From the IMG/VR virus record IMGVR_UViG_3300017720_000014, positions 1-43,440 of that record: a stretch of 43,440 nt of DNA; one strand, 5' to 3'. Source of the DNA: a virus. Below, piece by piece: positions 1-6,086 of this stretch; position 1 is the first letter of the stretch, and every line of letters begins with the position of its first letter. The notes below the pieces were generated by a model that had not been told where the DNA came from, searched no databases, and saw only the letters and a program-made list of their open reading frames with translations. The position numbers were made by a program, and so were the translations under genes.

Positions 1-367
1 AGAGTAGTTCTCTGGCAGTTGCTGCTTTGTTAGCAAGTATGCCAATGTTTACGCTATCATTGAATACAGCATAATGTAGTAAATATGAAACGCATGTAGT
101 AGACTTACCAGTCTGCCGAGGCATCTTGCATATATTAAATCTTTTCTCGTGGAAGTTCATGATTAACTTCTCTTGGAAGTCCCACATTTTAAATGGCACA
201 AGACCTTCATCCAAAGAAACTATTTTTACATAGTTCTTTGTGAAATAGATAGGATCGCTTTTGCATTTGATCCATTCTTTTATTTGTTCTTGTGTAAATT
301 GTATCTCAGTATTCGCCTTTTTTAAATTGGGATTACCTAGATAAATCTCTTCCGTTTTTCCTGCCAT
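1..367 (-). CDS. 17: Terminase large subunit gp17, N-terminal part (cut by window edge)
   Basis: This is the first 122 codons of the DNA-packaging motor ATPase/nuclease; the rest lies left of the window. Translated from the ATG at 367, it has a polar N-terminus and then a segment with DPIYFTKNYVKI and FQEKLIMNFHEKRF. A Walker A motif, PRQTGKST, follows at residues 83-90, where the T4-type terminase ATPase domain has its P-loop. In the family, gp17 hydrolyses ATP to pump DNA into the prohead at the portal and its C-terminal domain cuts the concatemer. Its start overlaps the nuclease stop as TAATG, so translation is probably coupled. The small subunit gp16 lies 1.8 kb upstream with small genes between, whereas T4 has 16 and 17 adjacent. 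Identification is firm from the P-loop context and neighbours; the nuclease domain is not visible. Confidence 0.93.
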   Translation of the reverse strand, partial: MAGKTEEIYLGNPNLKKANTEIQFTQEQIKEWIKCKSDPIYFTKNYVKIVSLDEGLVPFKMWDFQEKLIMNFHEKRFNICKMPRQTGKSTTCVSYLLHYAVFNDSVNIGILANKAATARELL

Positions 368-831
368 TATCCTGCGTCTAGAGTACCATGTGCCCTACGA
401 ATTTCTCTTAGTTCCTCAAAGTTCTTTTGCTTCGTGCCACCATCATATGCCCAAGCATATCCTTCAGTAATCATAATTTCATTTAAGGATAAATCGCTCT
501 CGCCAACATATAACCAACCAAGAAGCCTACCGTACTTACCCATACCACCAACAAGTTCTGTTCTAATAGTGAGTTCGTCGTCTCCTGCAATGGTGTCCTC
601 CAAATTCTTTTTCATCCAATTGGTAGCATCAATACCAAGTGCTTTCTCTTCTAAGTTTCTAGTCCTCTTCTCAGGAGTATCAATACCAGCTATCCTTACT
701 CTTTCCTTTTTTATAAGATCAAAACCCAAGTCTATTGATACATCGATTGTATCACCATCAACTACCCTGTCTATCGACACTACTCGGAAGTTGTAGCAAC
801 TCTTCCGACTCGGTGGAACCATCGCTCCCAT
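367..831 (-). CDS. Staphylococcal-type thermonuclease (SNase family)
   Basis: A 154-residue calcium-dependent nuclease of the SNase/OB-fold family, which cleaves DNA and RNA. The visible signature is VVDGDT (residues 23-28), RIAGIDTPE (46-54) and KYGRLLG (99-105). By alignment with the Staphylococcus enzyme the catalytic set Arg35, Asp40, Glu43, Arg87 corresponds to Arg46, Asp51, Glu54, Arg102, all present. No signal peptide is seen, so it should act in the host cytoplasm. The start at 831 is preceded by AAGGAG seven bases upstream; Met4 is an alternative. The gene overlaps a small upstream membrane-protein ORF by 74 bases in another frame and overlaps gp17 by one base. Position beside the terminase suggests a role in host DNA breakdown or genome processing, but that is inference. 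Confidence 0.93.
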   Translation of the reverse strand: MGAMVPPSRKSCYNFRVVSIDRVVDGDTIDVSIDLGFDLIKKERVRIAGIDTPEKRTRNLEEKALGIDATNWMKKNLEDTIAGDDELTIRTELVGGMGKYGRLLGWLYVGESDLSLNEIMITEGYAWAYDGGTKQKNFEELREIRRAHGTLDAG

Positions 832-931
832 CGTCCATCTCCTTATAGGCCATACGAAGTATATAGTAAATATACCAAGATACCACTACGATTAATATTG
901 CAATCATCCAGATAACTCCCCAGACAACCAT
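758..931 (-). CDS. Small single-span membrane protein, 57 aa
   Basis: A short ORF starting at ATG 931 and ending in TGA at 758-760. Residues 2-26 are very hydrophobic (WGVIWMIAILIVVVSWYIYY), followed by a polar, Ser/Glu/Asp-rich tail, so a single N-terminal membrane span is predicted. It begins only six bases after the stop of the 34-aa gene and its last 74 bases lie inside the nuclease gene in another frame. I see no strong Shine-Dalgarno sequence, so translation probably depends on coupling to the gene before it. Function unknown. A product is plausible because the ORF fills an otherwise empty gap in a tightly packed operon and has a coherent membrane topology, but the family is not recognised. 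Confidence 0.6.
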   Translation of the reverse strand: MVVWGVIWMIAILIVVVSWYIYYILRMAYKEMDDGSDGSTESEELLQLPSSVDRQGS

Positions 932-937
932 TTGTTT

Positions 938-1042
938 TTATACCATTATAGGAATTGCCCATGCATTTGGTACTAGGAACCATGCTGTAGCAATGATGGA
1001 TCCAAATATAACACAAGAAGATGTGATTGGTAAATTATTCAT
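938..1042 (-). CDS. Very small hydrophobic protein, 34 aa
   Basis: A 34-codon ORF starting at ATG 1042 and ending in TAA at 938-940. The ATG is preceded by AAGGAG with a seven-base spacer, one of the best ribosome-binding sites in the window, which is the main reason to accept so short a gene. Residues 10-33 are largely hydrophobic (VIFGSIIATAWFLVPNAWAI), consistent with one membrane segment or a signal-like peptide ending in an Ala-Trp-Ala pattern. It lies one base after the 55-aa gene and six bases before the 57-aa membrane ORF. Function unknown; a role in the host envelope is possible but not shown. Confidence 0.62.
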   Translation of the reverse strand: MNNLPITSSCVIFGSIIATAWFLVPNAWAIPIMV

Positions 1043-1043
1043 A

Positions 1044-1211
1044 TCAATTCTCCTTAATGCAATACTCTGCTGCATGAGGATTGTCGAAACCTCTTAGATC
1101 TTCACTCGCTTGCTTTATAGCATTGTATGCATCTTCTGCATACTCGCAAATTTCAGATGTGTGATTTTGATTATCGTGATAACCAACCGTGTAATGTCCA
1201 GTGAGGGGCAT
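1044..1211 (-). CDS. Conserved small cyanophage-type protein, 55 aa
   Basis: A 55-residue acidic protein running from ATG 1211 to TGA 1044-1046. It begins MPLTGHYTVGYHDN and has a helical middle, ICEYAEDAYNAIKQASEDL, then a Cys near the C-terminus. I recall similar short proteins from cyanophage genomes, always unnamed, but I cannot check this here. A T4-type late promoter (TATAAATA) sits 27-34 bases upstream of the start, so this is probably the first gene of a late unit that continues through the 34-aa, 57-aa, nuclease and gp17 genes. No clear Shine-Dalgarno sequence is visible. Function unknown; no membrane segment. Confidence 0.75.
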   Translation of the reverse strand: MPLTGHYTVGYHDNQNHTSEICEYAEDAYNAIKQASEDLRGFDNPHAAEYCIKEN

Positions 1212-1237
1212 GATTGTTTCAATCCCATACTACACCA

Positions 1238-1245
1238 TATTTATA
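1238..1245 (-). promoter_or_regulatory. T4-type late promoter
   Basis: The minus strand reads CTATAAATATGG, an exact match to the T4 late -10 octamer TATAAATA, in an 83-base gap between two genes and 27 bases before the start of the 55-aa gene. In T4-like phages this element is used by the phage sigma gp55 with the sliding clamp. It would drive the unit leading through the nuclease into gp17. Confidence 0.8.
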
Positions 1246-1294
1246 GCACGAACTGAGTAATTCTGCTTATTTTAGTGTGGGAATCACCACTAGG

Positions 1295-1459
1295 TCAGAG
1301 TATCAAAGCACCAATAATAAATCCTTTACCAAATGCAATACAAAGCATCTGATAGTCTGTTAAATTAAATTTTTCCTGTATCTTTTTTGCCAACTTCTTA
1401 TCGAGTTCTTTTACCTTTGTAGCGAAACTAGTAATTTTTTTAATATTAAAATTCCACAT
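1295..1459 (-). CDS. Small membrane-anchored protein, 54 aa
   Basis: A 54-codon ORF from ATG 1459 to TGA 1295-1297. It starts MWNFNIKKITSF, continues with a strongly basic, Lys-rich helix (residues 15-30), and ends in a hydrophobic stretch (CIAFGKGFIIGALIL, residues 40-54). This suggests an amphipathic, membrane-associated protein with a C-terminal span. Its start overlaps the stop of the 74-aa gene as TAATG, which supports translation by coupling. I recall proteins with an MWNF start and KKLAKKI-like segment as common small ORFs near this site in cyanophages. Function unknown. Transcription probably continues from the upstream genes; a late promoter lies downstream. Confidence 0.72.
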   Translation of the reverse strand: MWNFNIKKITSFATKVKELDKKLAKKIQEKFNLTDYQMLCIAFGKGFIIGALIL

Positions 1460-1683
1460 TAGGTAAGAACCTCCCTTTTTGATGTTTTAAAGTACTTGTT
1501 TATTACATCTATTTGATCTTGATACTTAGCAATGATATTCAATTCAGTTTCTATTGCCTCTGTAATATCGGAGTGTTCTCCAATACCTGCAGGGTTAGTT
1601 AGATAGACTTCTACATTAGCAACATGCTTTTGGATGTCTCCTTGTGCATGTGCTAGTAAAGCTTTAATTAATGTCTCTCTCAT
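1459..1683 (-). CDS. Conserved hypothetical protein, 74 aa
   Basis: A 74-residue soluble, mainly helical protein. Recognisable parts are MRETLIKALLAHAQGDIQKH, then NPAGIGEHSDITEAIE, then a helix with IAKYQDQIDVI. Proteins with the phrase PAGIGEHSDI are, from memory, common and unnamed in cyanophages and related myoviruses. The start codon forms part of a hairpin (arms 1682-1690 and 1699-1707), and no Shine-Dalgarno sequence lies in front, so initiation may be controlled. The stop overlaps the next ATG as TAATG. It lies between the small and large terminase genes, which is a hint of a packaging-related role but no proof. Confidence 0.82.
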   Translation of the reverse strand: MRETLIKALLAHAQGDIQKHVANVEVYLTNPAGIGEHSDITEAIETELNIIAKYQDQIDVINKYFKTSKREVLT

Positions 1684-1707
1684 ATACAGTGTGATTCTAC
1701 TGTATAT
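1682..1707 (-). promoter_or_regulatory. Hairpin that covers the start codon of the 74-aa gene
   Basis: Two perfect 9-base complementary arms (ATATACAGT at 1699-1707 and ACTGTATAT at 1682-1690, minus-strand reading) flank an 8-base loop. The first two bases of the ATG at 1683-1681 are in the 3' arm. In mRNA this could hide the start codon or mark a processing site. There is no U-run, so it does not look like an intrinsic terminator. Confidence 0.5.
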
Positions 1708-1713
1708 ATTATA

Positions 1714-2109
1714 CTACATCTTGTAATTTTCTGTCTTCTTAGGTGACTCAGCAATAATTTTTAATGGTGCTTGTTCTATGATAATAGTCTGTGTAGGACC
1801 ACCAGTCTTACCACCACCATTACCGTTACCGTTCATTTTCATGGTACCGTCACCCTTTTTAGATGCTGTCTGAATCCCAAAACTCGCCAAAACTCCTGTG
1901 AAGACAGAAGCTATGAAAGTTGGATCAATTTTCTGTTGTGGTACACCTGGTATAGCAACATAATTTAGTGTTAATATTCCACCACTCCAAACCAACACAC
2001 CAAGTCTCACAAAAGTAGATATGATTGCGGCTTGTTCGTCTTCATCTGGTAATATTTTATCCTTTATCTTACCAATAATACCTTTAGGTGCTTCTTTCTT
2101 TTCTGTCAT
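1714..2109 (-). CDS. Two-span membrane protein, holin-like candidate, 131 aa
   Basis: A 131-residue protein with a charged N-terminus (residues 1-26, Lys/Glu/Asp-rich) and two hydrophobic segments, about 27-55 (AAIISTFVRLGVLVWSGGIL) and 63-82 (PTFIASVFTGVLASFGIQTA). A Gly/Asn/Lys-rich linker (about 86-106) and a polar C-terminal tail follow. The topology suits an inner-membrane protein of holin or membrane-scaffold type, but no family motif is visible and I do not assign a function. GAGAG stands a few bases before the ATG. It follows gp16 after a 21-base gap that holds a TCTAAATA sequence resembling a weak late promoter. The next gene starts 30 bases downstream behind a hairpin. Confidence 0.82.
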   Translation of the reverse strand: MTEKKEAPKGIIGKIKDKILPDEDEQAAIISTFVRLGVLVWSGGILTLNYVAIPGVPQQKIDPTFIASVFTGVLASFGIQTASKKGDGTMKMNGNGNGGGKTGGPTQTIIIEQAPLKIIAESPKKTENYKM

Positions 2110-2130
2110 GTTTCTCTCTAGAAGGCACTT

Positions 2131-2553
2131 TTATTTAGAACTTCCCATATCTTTAAGCATTTTTTGCAACTCTGCAGTGCTACCAACGAACATAGCATTG
2201 TTTGTCACATTAGTTGTTGATGAAGATTTTGTTTCGTCAATATCTTTTAATTTCTTTTGTAAGTCTAATAGTTTGTCAGTGGTATCAGCAACACTCTTAA
2301 TAACCTGTCCAGCAACTTCATACGCTCTTGGAGATTGTGTTTCGTCTGCCAACTCCATAATTCCATTAAGAGTCTCCTGTCCCTTCTCAATTAGAGAATA
2401 GAGATTTCCTCTAGTATATTCGTAATCCTTATCTAGTTCTTTACTAATATCTCTTGTTGGAGGTTCTGGTTTCACTTCAGGTGTAGCAGTAACTTCAACA
2501 TCAATACTATTAGTATTTAATGCTTTGTCTATAGATCCAAAATCTTTTTTCAT
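2131..2553 (-). CDS. 16: Terminase small subunit gp16
   Basis: A 140-residue DNA-packaging protein that in T4-like phages forms a ring, recognises concatemeric DNA and stimulates gp17. The central helical part (residues about 45-105, including NLYSLIEKGQETLNGIMELA and AYEVAGQVIKS) matches T4 gp16, which has a similar EKGQEAL pattern and a helical hairpin. The N-terminus is Pro/Glu-rich and the C-terminus carries a polar linker and a last helix (AELQKMLKDMG). At 140 residues it is a little shorter than T4 gp16 (164). It starts one base after the DUF6321-like gene ends and is separated from gp17 by seven small ORFs including the nuclease. Confidence 0.9.
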   Translation of the reverse strand: MKKDFGSIDKALNTNSIDVEVTATPEVKPEPPTRDISKELDKDYEYTRGNLYSLIEKGQETLNGIMELADETQSPRAYEVAGQVIKSVADTTDKLLDLQKKLKDIDETKSSSTTNVTNNAMFVGSTAELQKMLKDMGSSK

Positions 2554-2554
2554 G

Positions 2555-2818
2555 TCAACACTTCCACTTTCTAAGTGCTAATGCCTTACGAGTTGGTTTA
2601 CCGTTAGGTTTTTTCATTGGTCCTTTCACACCTCCCATACGAGCACAGAAAGATCTCTTTCTAGGTCCGCCTTCAGGTTGTGGTGCTTTTAAATCAGAAC
2701 CAGGATTTTCTCTTTCATATGATTTTCTACCTTTTTCATTTAAACCACCTTCTTTGTTCTTACCTTCTTTCCTCTGCCATGCAGCAGATGCTTCAGTAAC
2801 AAATTGGTCGAAAGTCAT
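2555..2818 (-). CDS. DUF6321-like basic protein, 87 aa
   Basis: A very basic 87-residue protein. The N-terminus is MTFDQFVTEASAAW; then come NEKGRKSYE, then NPGSDLKAPQPEGGPRKRSF, then CARMGGV, and the C-terminus reads RKALALRKWKC. This combination, with the conserved Cys residues and RKWKC end, matches my memory of the phage DUF6321 family; its function is unknown. The basic charge and paired cysteines would suit nucleic-acid or metal binding, which is inference. The start overlaps the stop of the 64-aa gene as ATGA, and the gp16 start follows one base after its stop. Confidence 0.82.
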   Translation of the reverse strand: MTFDQFVTEASAAWQRKEGKNKEGGLNEKGRKSYERENPGSDLKAPQPEGGPRKRSFCARMGGVKGPMKKPNGKPTRKALALRKWKC

Positions 2819-3009
2819 TTCTTTTCTCCAAGGGATTCTGATCCACCAACAGCAAAAGGATTGTATTTTGCTCTGGCTAACCTATACATCTTCTCATGTA
2901 TAGTTATATCATCTTCTTCGTCTACACCAGGAGGTTGATAATCACATGGCATAGTATCGATGGGGTCATCAGTTGCAATAGGCATAAGATCTAATGGGTT
3001 AATTGTCAT
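2815..3009 (-). CDS. Hypothetical protein, 64 aa
   Basis: A 64-residue acidic protein between gp15 and the DUF6321-like gene. The N-terminal half is rich in Asp, Pro and Met (PLDLMPIATDDPIDTMP), followed by VDEEDDITIHEKMYRLARAKYNPF, a likely helix. No family recognised. Both ends are joined to neighbours by ATGA overlaps (with gp15 upstream and the 87-aa gene downstream), which is good evidence for translation. No membrane segment. Confidence 0.75.
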   Translation of the reverse strand: MTINPLDLMPIATDDPIDTMPCDYQPPGVDEEDDITIHEKMYRLARAKYNPFAVGGSESLGEKK

Positions 3010-3806
3010 ACATCTTCTCTTCTTGTTGGACTATACTGTTTACCATCAAAGAACATAGTAGAATTTTCACTAAATCCAAAGTCATCATCTGGTTCTGCGT
3101 TAACAGGATCTGGAGTAGCAGTGTACCTCATTTCACGCTTCGCATTTTGTTTGTCAGTATTTGTATAGTAATCAACTTGAACCTTACGGATGATTCCATC
3201 TGTAGATTCTGCAATAGGACCAAATAGATAGGTCTTTGCATTAAATGTCATAGTATACATCAATACTCTACGAGTACTGAAATCTCCCTCATATTCATCA
3301 CTAAAAGTAATGTTCTCTAGAACAACTGGTATATCTCGTTTCTCACCAATAGATGATATCAAATCTACTGTGATATTAAAAGATGGTTGAAAGAAAGGAA
3401 GAATTTGTTCTACGATCTGCAATGCATCATCATTCAACTTAGTCATAATATTAAGTTCAAAACCTATGTTATATGGAACAGGAAGATAAACTTTCTTTAC
3501 CTTATCATTGCTATCAATTGCTTTATAAGTTTTGGTAACAGAAGTTTTTCTTGTTGCATCATATTGTAAGTTTGTCATTTCAAATGACATTCTTGGTAAT
3601 GATATTGCAGTTGGTTTGTTTAATTCCTGTAACTGTTCTAATCGTGCAAGAAACTTTCCTCTAGGACCATATGCTAAAGGTACATTAATATCACTAATTA
3701 CTTTACCATCCTTGTCCTGTTTTTGAACATGAATTTCATTAAAAAGTGTTCCAAAGGACACTACAGTCCTTCTTAATATTTCGTGATAAAAGTAAGTACC
3801 TAACAT
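3006..3806 (-). CDS. 15: Tail sheath stabiliser and completion protein gp15
   Basis: A 266-residue protein close in size to T4 gp15 (272). It shares the start pattern YFYHEILRRTVVSFGTLFNEI, the central phrase DALQIVEQILPFFQPSFN (T4 has a nearly identical QIVEQILPYFQPHFN), and the RRVLMYTMTF segment. In T4 gp15 forms a hexameric ring that caps the completed tail and links it to the neck. Here the C-terminal 50 residues are acidic and disordered (DPVNAEPDDDFGF) and end RREDV. The start overlaps the gp14 stop as TAATG, and the gene sits in the order gp13-gp14-gp15 as in T4. Confidence 0.94.
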   Translation of the reverse strand: MLGTYFYHEILRRTVVSFGTLFNEIHVQKQDKDGKVISDINVPLAYGPRGKFLARLEQLQELNKPTAISLPRMSFEMTNLQYDATRKTSVTKTYKAIDSNDKVKKVYLPVPYNIGFELNIMTKLNDDALQIVEQILPFFQPSFNITVDLISSIGEKRDIPVVLENITFSDEYEGDFSTRRVLMYTMTFNAKTYLFGPIAESTDGIIRKVQVDYYTNTDKQNAKREMRYTATPDPVNAEPDDDFGFSENSTMFFDGKQYSPTRREDV

Positions 3807-5233
3807 TAATAATTACCAAATGGATTAGTCTCTGCAAAATCAATGATAGAATCTGCCTCAAATTCAAACTCATCATTAGATGTATAAGCACTAGTGGTAT
3901 CAACACCAGTGTGGGATAGAACTTGATATCTAGCGGAAGAAGCAGTTCCAGTTATGTACTCACCAGGAGTGAATACACCATTATTTATTGACAACTTCAA
4001 TTTTCTCTCTAATGAATTCCATTCTTTAACATATGCTTCAGTTCCAGAAATAGATCCAAGAACTCTTTCGTTATAGAAATATGTTCCAATACCAGTAGAA
4101 ACTGGAGCACCAATTGTGATGATAGGAGTACCTTCATAACCACTACCAGCATTGCTAAGATATATTCTACTTAACTTATCATTTTCAAGAGTAGCAACTG
4201 CTGTTGCCTGTACTTGACCAACTTTACTACCTACAGTTCCTGTAGTTCCAATAGCAACATTTTCTGGATGCTGAATGCTAATAATAGGAGGTTGAATATA
4301 ATTATTACCAATAGAAGTAATACGAATAGAAGTTATACCACTGCTTGTAAGAGATGCAGTTGCAGCAGCACCTACGCCAGGAGTACCAAATCCAATAGCT
4401 GGTGCTTCAGTATATGCAAAACCTGGGTTTTGTATTACTACAGAATCCACAGAATAGAGACCTGACCTTGATGTGGTGAATGCAAACGCACCAGCTCTAC
4501 TTGAAGTAACACCAGCAGGAGAGGGTGCGATTGTGACAGGGGGTGTGGAAGTATAGTTATATCCGTCATCATTCAGCGTGATAAATTGTAGGGCACCTTG
4601 AGATGCAAATGAGTCAACTATTGCAACAGCAGTTGAACCAATACCTGCCAAAGCAACTGTAGTTACTTCTCCTTCATCATCAACTCTTTGATCTATTACA
4701 GCAACATTAGTATCAATGTACTCATCCTCATAACGGAATAATTCACAGTTAAGTTCGTAGATATAATTCTTACCAAGTTGATAGAATGGATTCTCAAACT
4801 CTACATGTTTGATTTCAAAAAGTCTTTCTCCCAATGGAAAATATATTAAATCACCTTCTTTAGGTCTCTCACCAAACATGATCTCAGTTCCAGCATTCTT
4901 TGGATCATGAGTAACAACAAAGGGTGCTATAAAATCTTCATATCTTTCTCTTGATACTGTTAGTGTAATTTCATTTTCTAAATTAACACCAAACTTAGTC
5001 ATGATATCACTACCTTTAGCATACCCTTCGTAGTTGTTTAAGTATGCCTCAAGAACATATGCATCATTAAATTTAGATGATTGCACTTCTCCAAGTACAT
5101 CATCAGTTTCTATCATTTTTCTGGGTAGATAATAAACATCTATCCCGAATATTTTTAAGTGTTCGTCAATTAATTCTTGAACAAGTCTTTGTTCACTTGG
5201 CGAACCTTGAAGAAAGAATGGATTAAGTGCCAT
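3806..5233 (-). CDS. 14: Neck protein gp14 with a large inserted repeat domain
   Basis: A 475-residue head-completion/neck protein, almost twice T4 gp14 (256). Residues 1-183 match gp14: IDVYYLPRKM, LEAYLNNYEGY, FGVNLENEITLTVS, RPKEGDLIYFPLGERLFEI and NPFYQLGKNYIYEL. The last 20 residues (FAETNPFGNY) resemble the T4 C-terminus. Between them, about 200-395, is a glycine-rich inserted domain of at least four repeats of the form 'GxGY/GYNYxxxPPVTI' (GYNYTSTPPV, GFAYTEAPAI, NNYIQPPIISI, GSGYEGTPIITI). In T4, gp13 and gp14 form the connector between portal and tail. The insertion could decorate the neck; the same repeat type occurs in the giant baseplate gene. Starts one base after gp13 ends. Confidence 0.92.
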   Translation of the reverse strand: MALNPFFLQGSPSEQRLVQELIDEHLKIFGIDVYYLPRKMIETDDVLGEVQSSKFNDAYVLEAYLNNYEGYAKGSDIMTKFGVNLENEITLTVSRERYEDFIAPFVVTHDPKNAGTEIMFGERPKEGDLIYFPLGERLFEIKHVEFENPFYQLGKNYIYELNCELFRYEDEYIDTNVAVIDQRVDDEGEVTTVALAGIGSTAVAIVDSFASQGALQFITLNDDGYNYTSTPPVTIAPSPAGVTSSRAGAFAFTTSRSGLYSVDSVVIQNPGFAYTEAPAIGFGTPGVGAAATASLTSSGITSIRITSIGNNYIQPPIISIQHPENVAIGTTGTVGSKVGQVQATAVATLENDKLSRIYLSNAGSGYEGTPIITIGAPVSTGIGTYFYNERVLGSISGTEAYVKEWNSLERKLKLSINNGVFTPGEYITGTASSARYQVLSHTGVDTTSAYTSNDEFEFEADSIIDFAETNPFGNY

Positions 5234-5234
5234 A

Positions 5235-6086
5235 TCATCCTATCATATCAAGTGGAGGCATTTCGTAATCTGTCATCATTTTGTCTTCTATTCTTTGTAT
5301 TTCCATAACAGCATCTTCGTATATTTGTCTACCATTTAATTCAATTCCACCTGGAAGTTTAACTCCTTGAAATTTGGTTAAATTAGTACCCCATTGCTTT
5401 TTGACTGCTTGGGTAAAATATCTTTTGATGAAGTAATCATTATAGACTCCACTATAATTAGCAGGATCCATAATTCTATAACAATTTAAAATTATGTATG
5501 TACCTTCCGTCATTGATCCCCAATCAATATCAAGATATAACTTTCCATTTCTCTTATTAAATCTAGTTGGTTTTTCTGTAGACAGTAAAAAATCAATGTC
5601 CTCTAGATAGGTCTTAGTCATTGCATAACTTAAAAGTCCACTGTATCCAAGATTAAATGCAACATCATTTAGGAACAATTGATATTTGAAACTGAACATA
5701 TTGTTTGATATAAAACTTGCATCAAAAACAAATACTCTTTCTATACCAATAATTGAATCTGGTAATGGAAATTCACTTTGGTTTTCTTCCCAATTAAAAG
5801 TAGTTGTAGTAGCAGCACCTACAATATTAGTAGTTGTACTTGTTGTAGTAATACCCAAAGTATTTGAAGCACCTCTTGCTCTACCACGCTTTATGTCATC
5901 AGCAGTAATTTTATATTTTAAATAAACCCTCTCTACACCATCAAAGTGGCGTTCATAAAAGAGTTGTAAAGTATCGTCAAGTGCGTCTTCAACTTGCTCA
6001 TCAGCGACATTAATTTCTAATACAGGAGCACCAAGTTGTCTGAGAGCATAGTCTTTCAACTGCTCTCTTGTGGTTGGTTTTGCCAT
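5235..6086 (-). CDS. 13: Neck protein gp13
   Basis: A 283-residue head-completion protein (T4 gp13 is 309). The start MAKPTTREQLKDYALRQLG, the following DEQVEDALDDTLQLFYERHF, and the end segment with QWGTNLTKF and GGIELNGRQIYEDA are typical of gp13. In T4-like phages gp13 with gp14 binds below the portal after packaging and provides the tail docking site. Residues about 70-95 hold a Thr/Ala-rich low-complexity stretch (TTTSTTTNIVGAATTTT). The ATG overlaps the fiber stop as TGATG, so the neck genes are probably translated from the same late message as the fiber. Confidence 0.93.
   Translation of the reverse strand: MAKPTTREQLKDYALRQLGAPVLEINVADEQVEDALDDTLQLFYERHFDGVERVYLKYKITADDIKRGRARGASNTLGITTTSTTTNIVGAATTTTFNWEENQSEFPLPDSIIGIERVFVFDASFISNNMFSFKYQLFLNDVAFNLGYSGLLSYAMTKTYLEDIDFLLSTEKPTRFNKRNGKLYLDIDWGSMTEGTYIILNCYRIMDPANYSGVYNDYFIKRYFTQAVKKQWGTNLTKFQGVKLPGGIELNGRQIYEDAVMEIQRIEDKMMTDYEMPPLDMIG

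Noticed and set aside
434-796. Plus-strand 120-codon frame opposite the nuclease gene
   Set aside because: It lies fully antisense to an SNase with intact catalytic residues; its Ser/Pro-rich product has no recognisable pattern.
1274-1300. Inverted repeat after the 54-aa gene
   Set aside because: The stem has a bulge and no U-run follows, so I do not call it a terminator.
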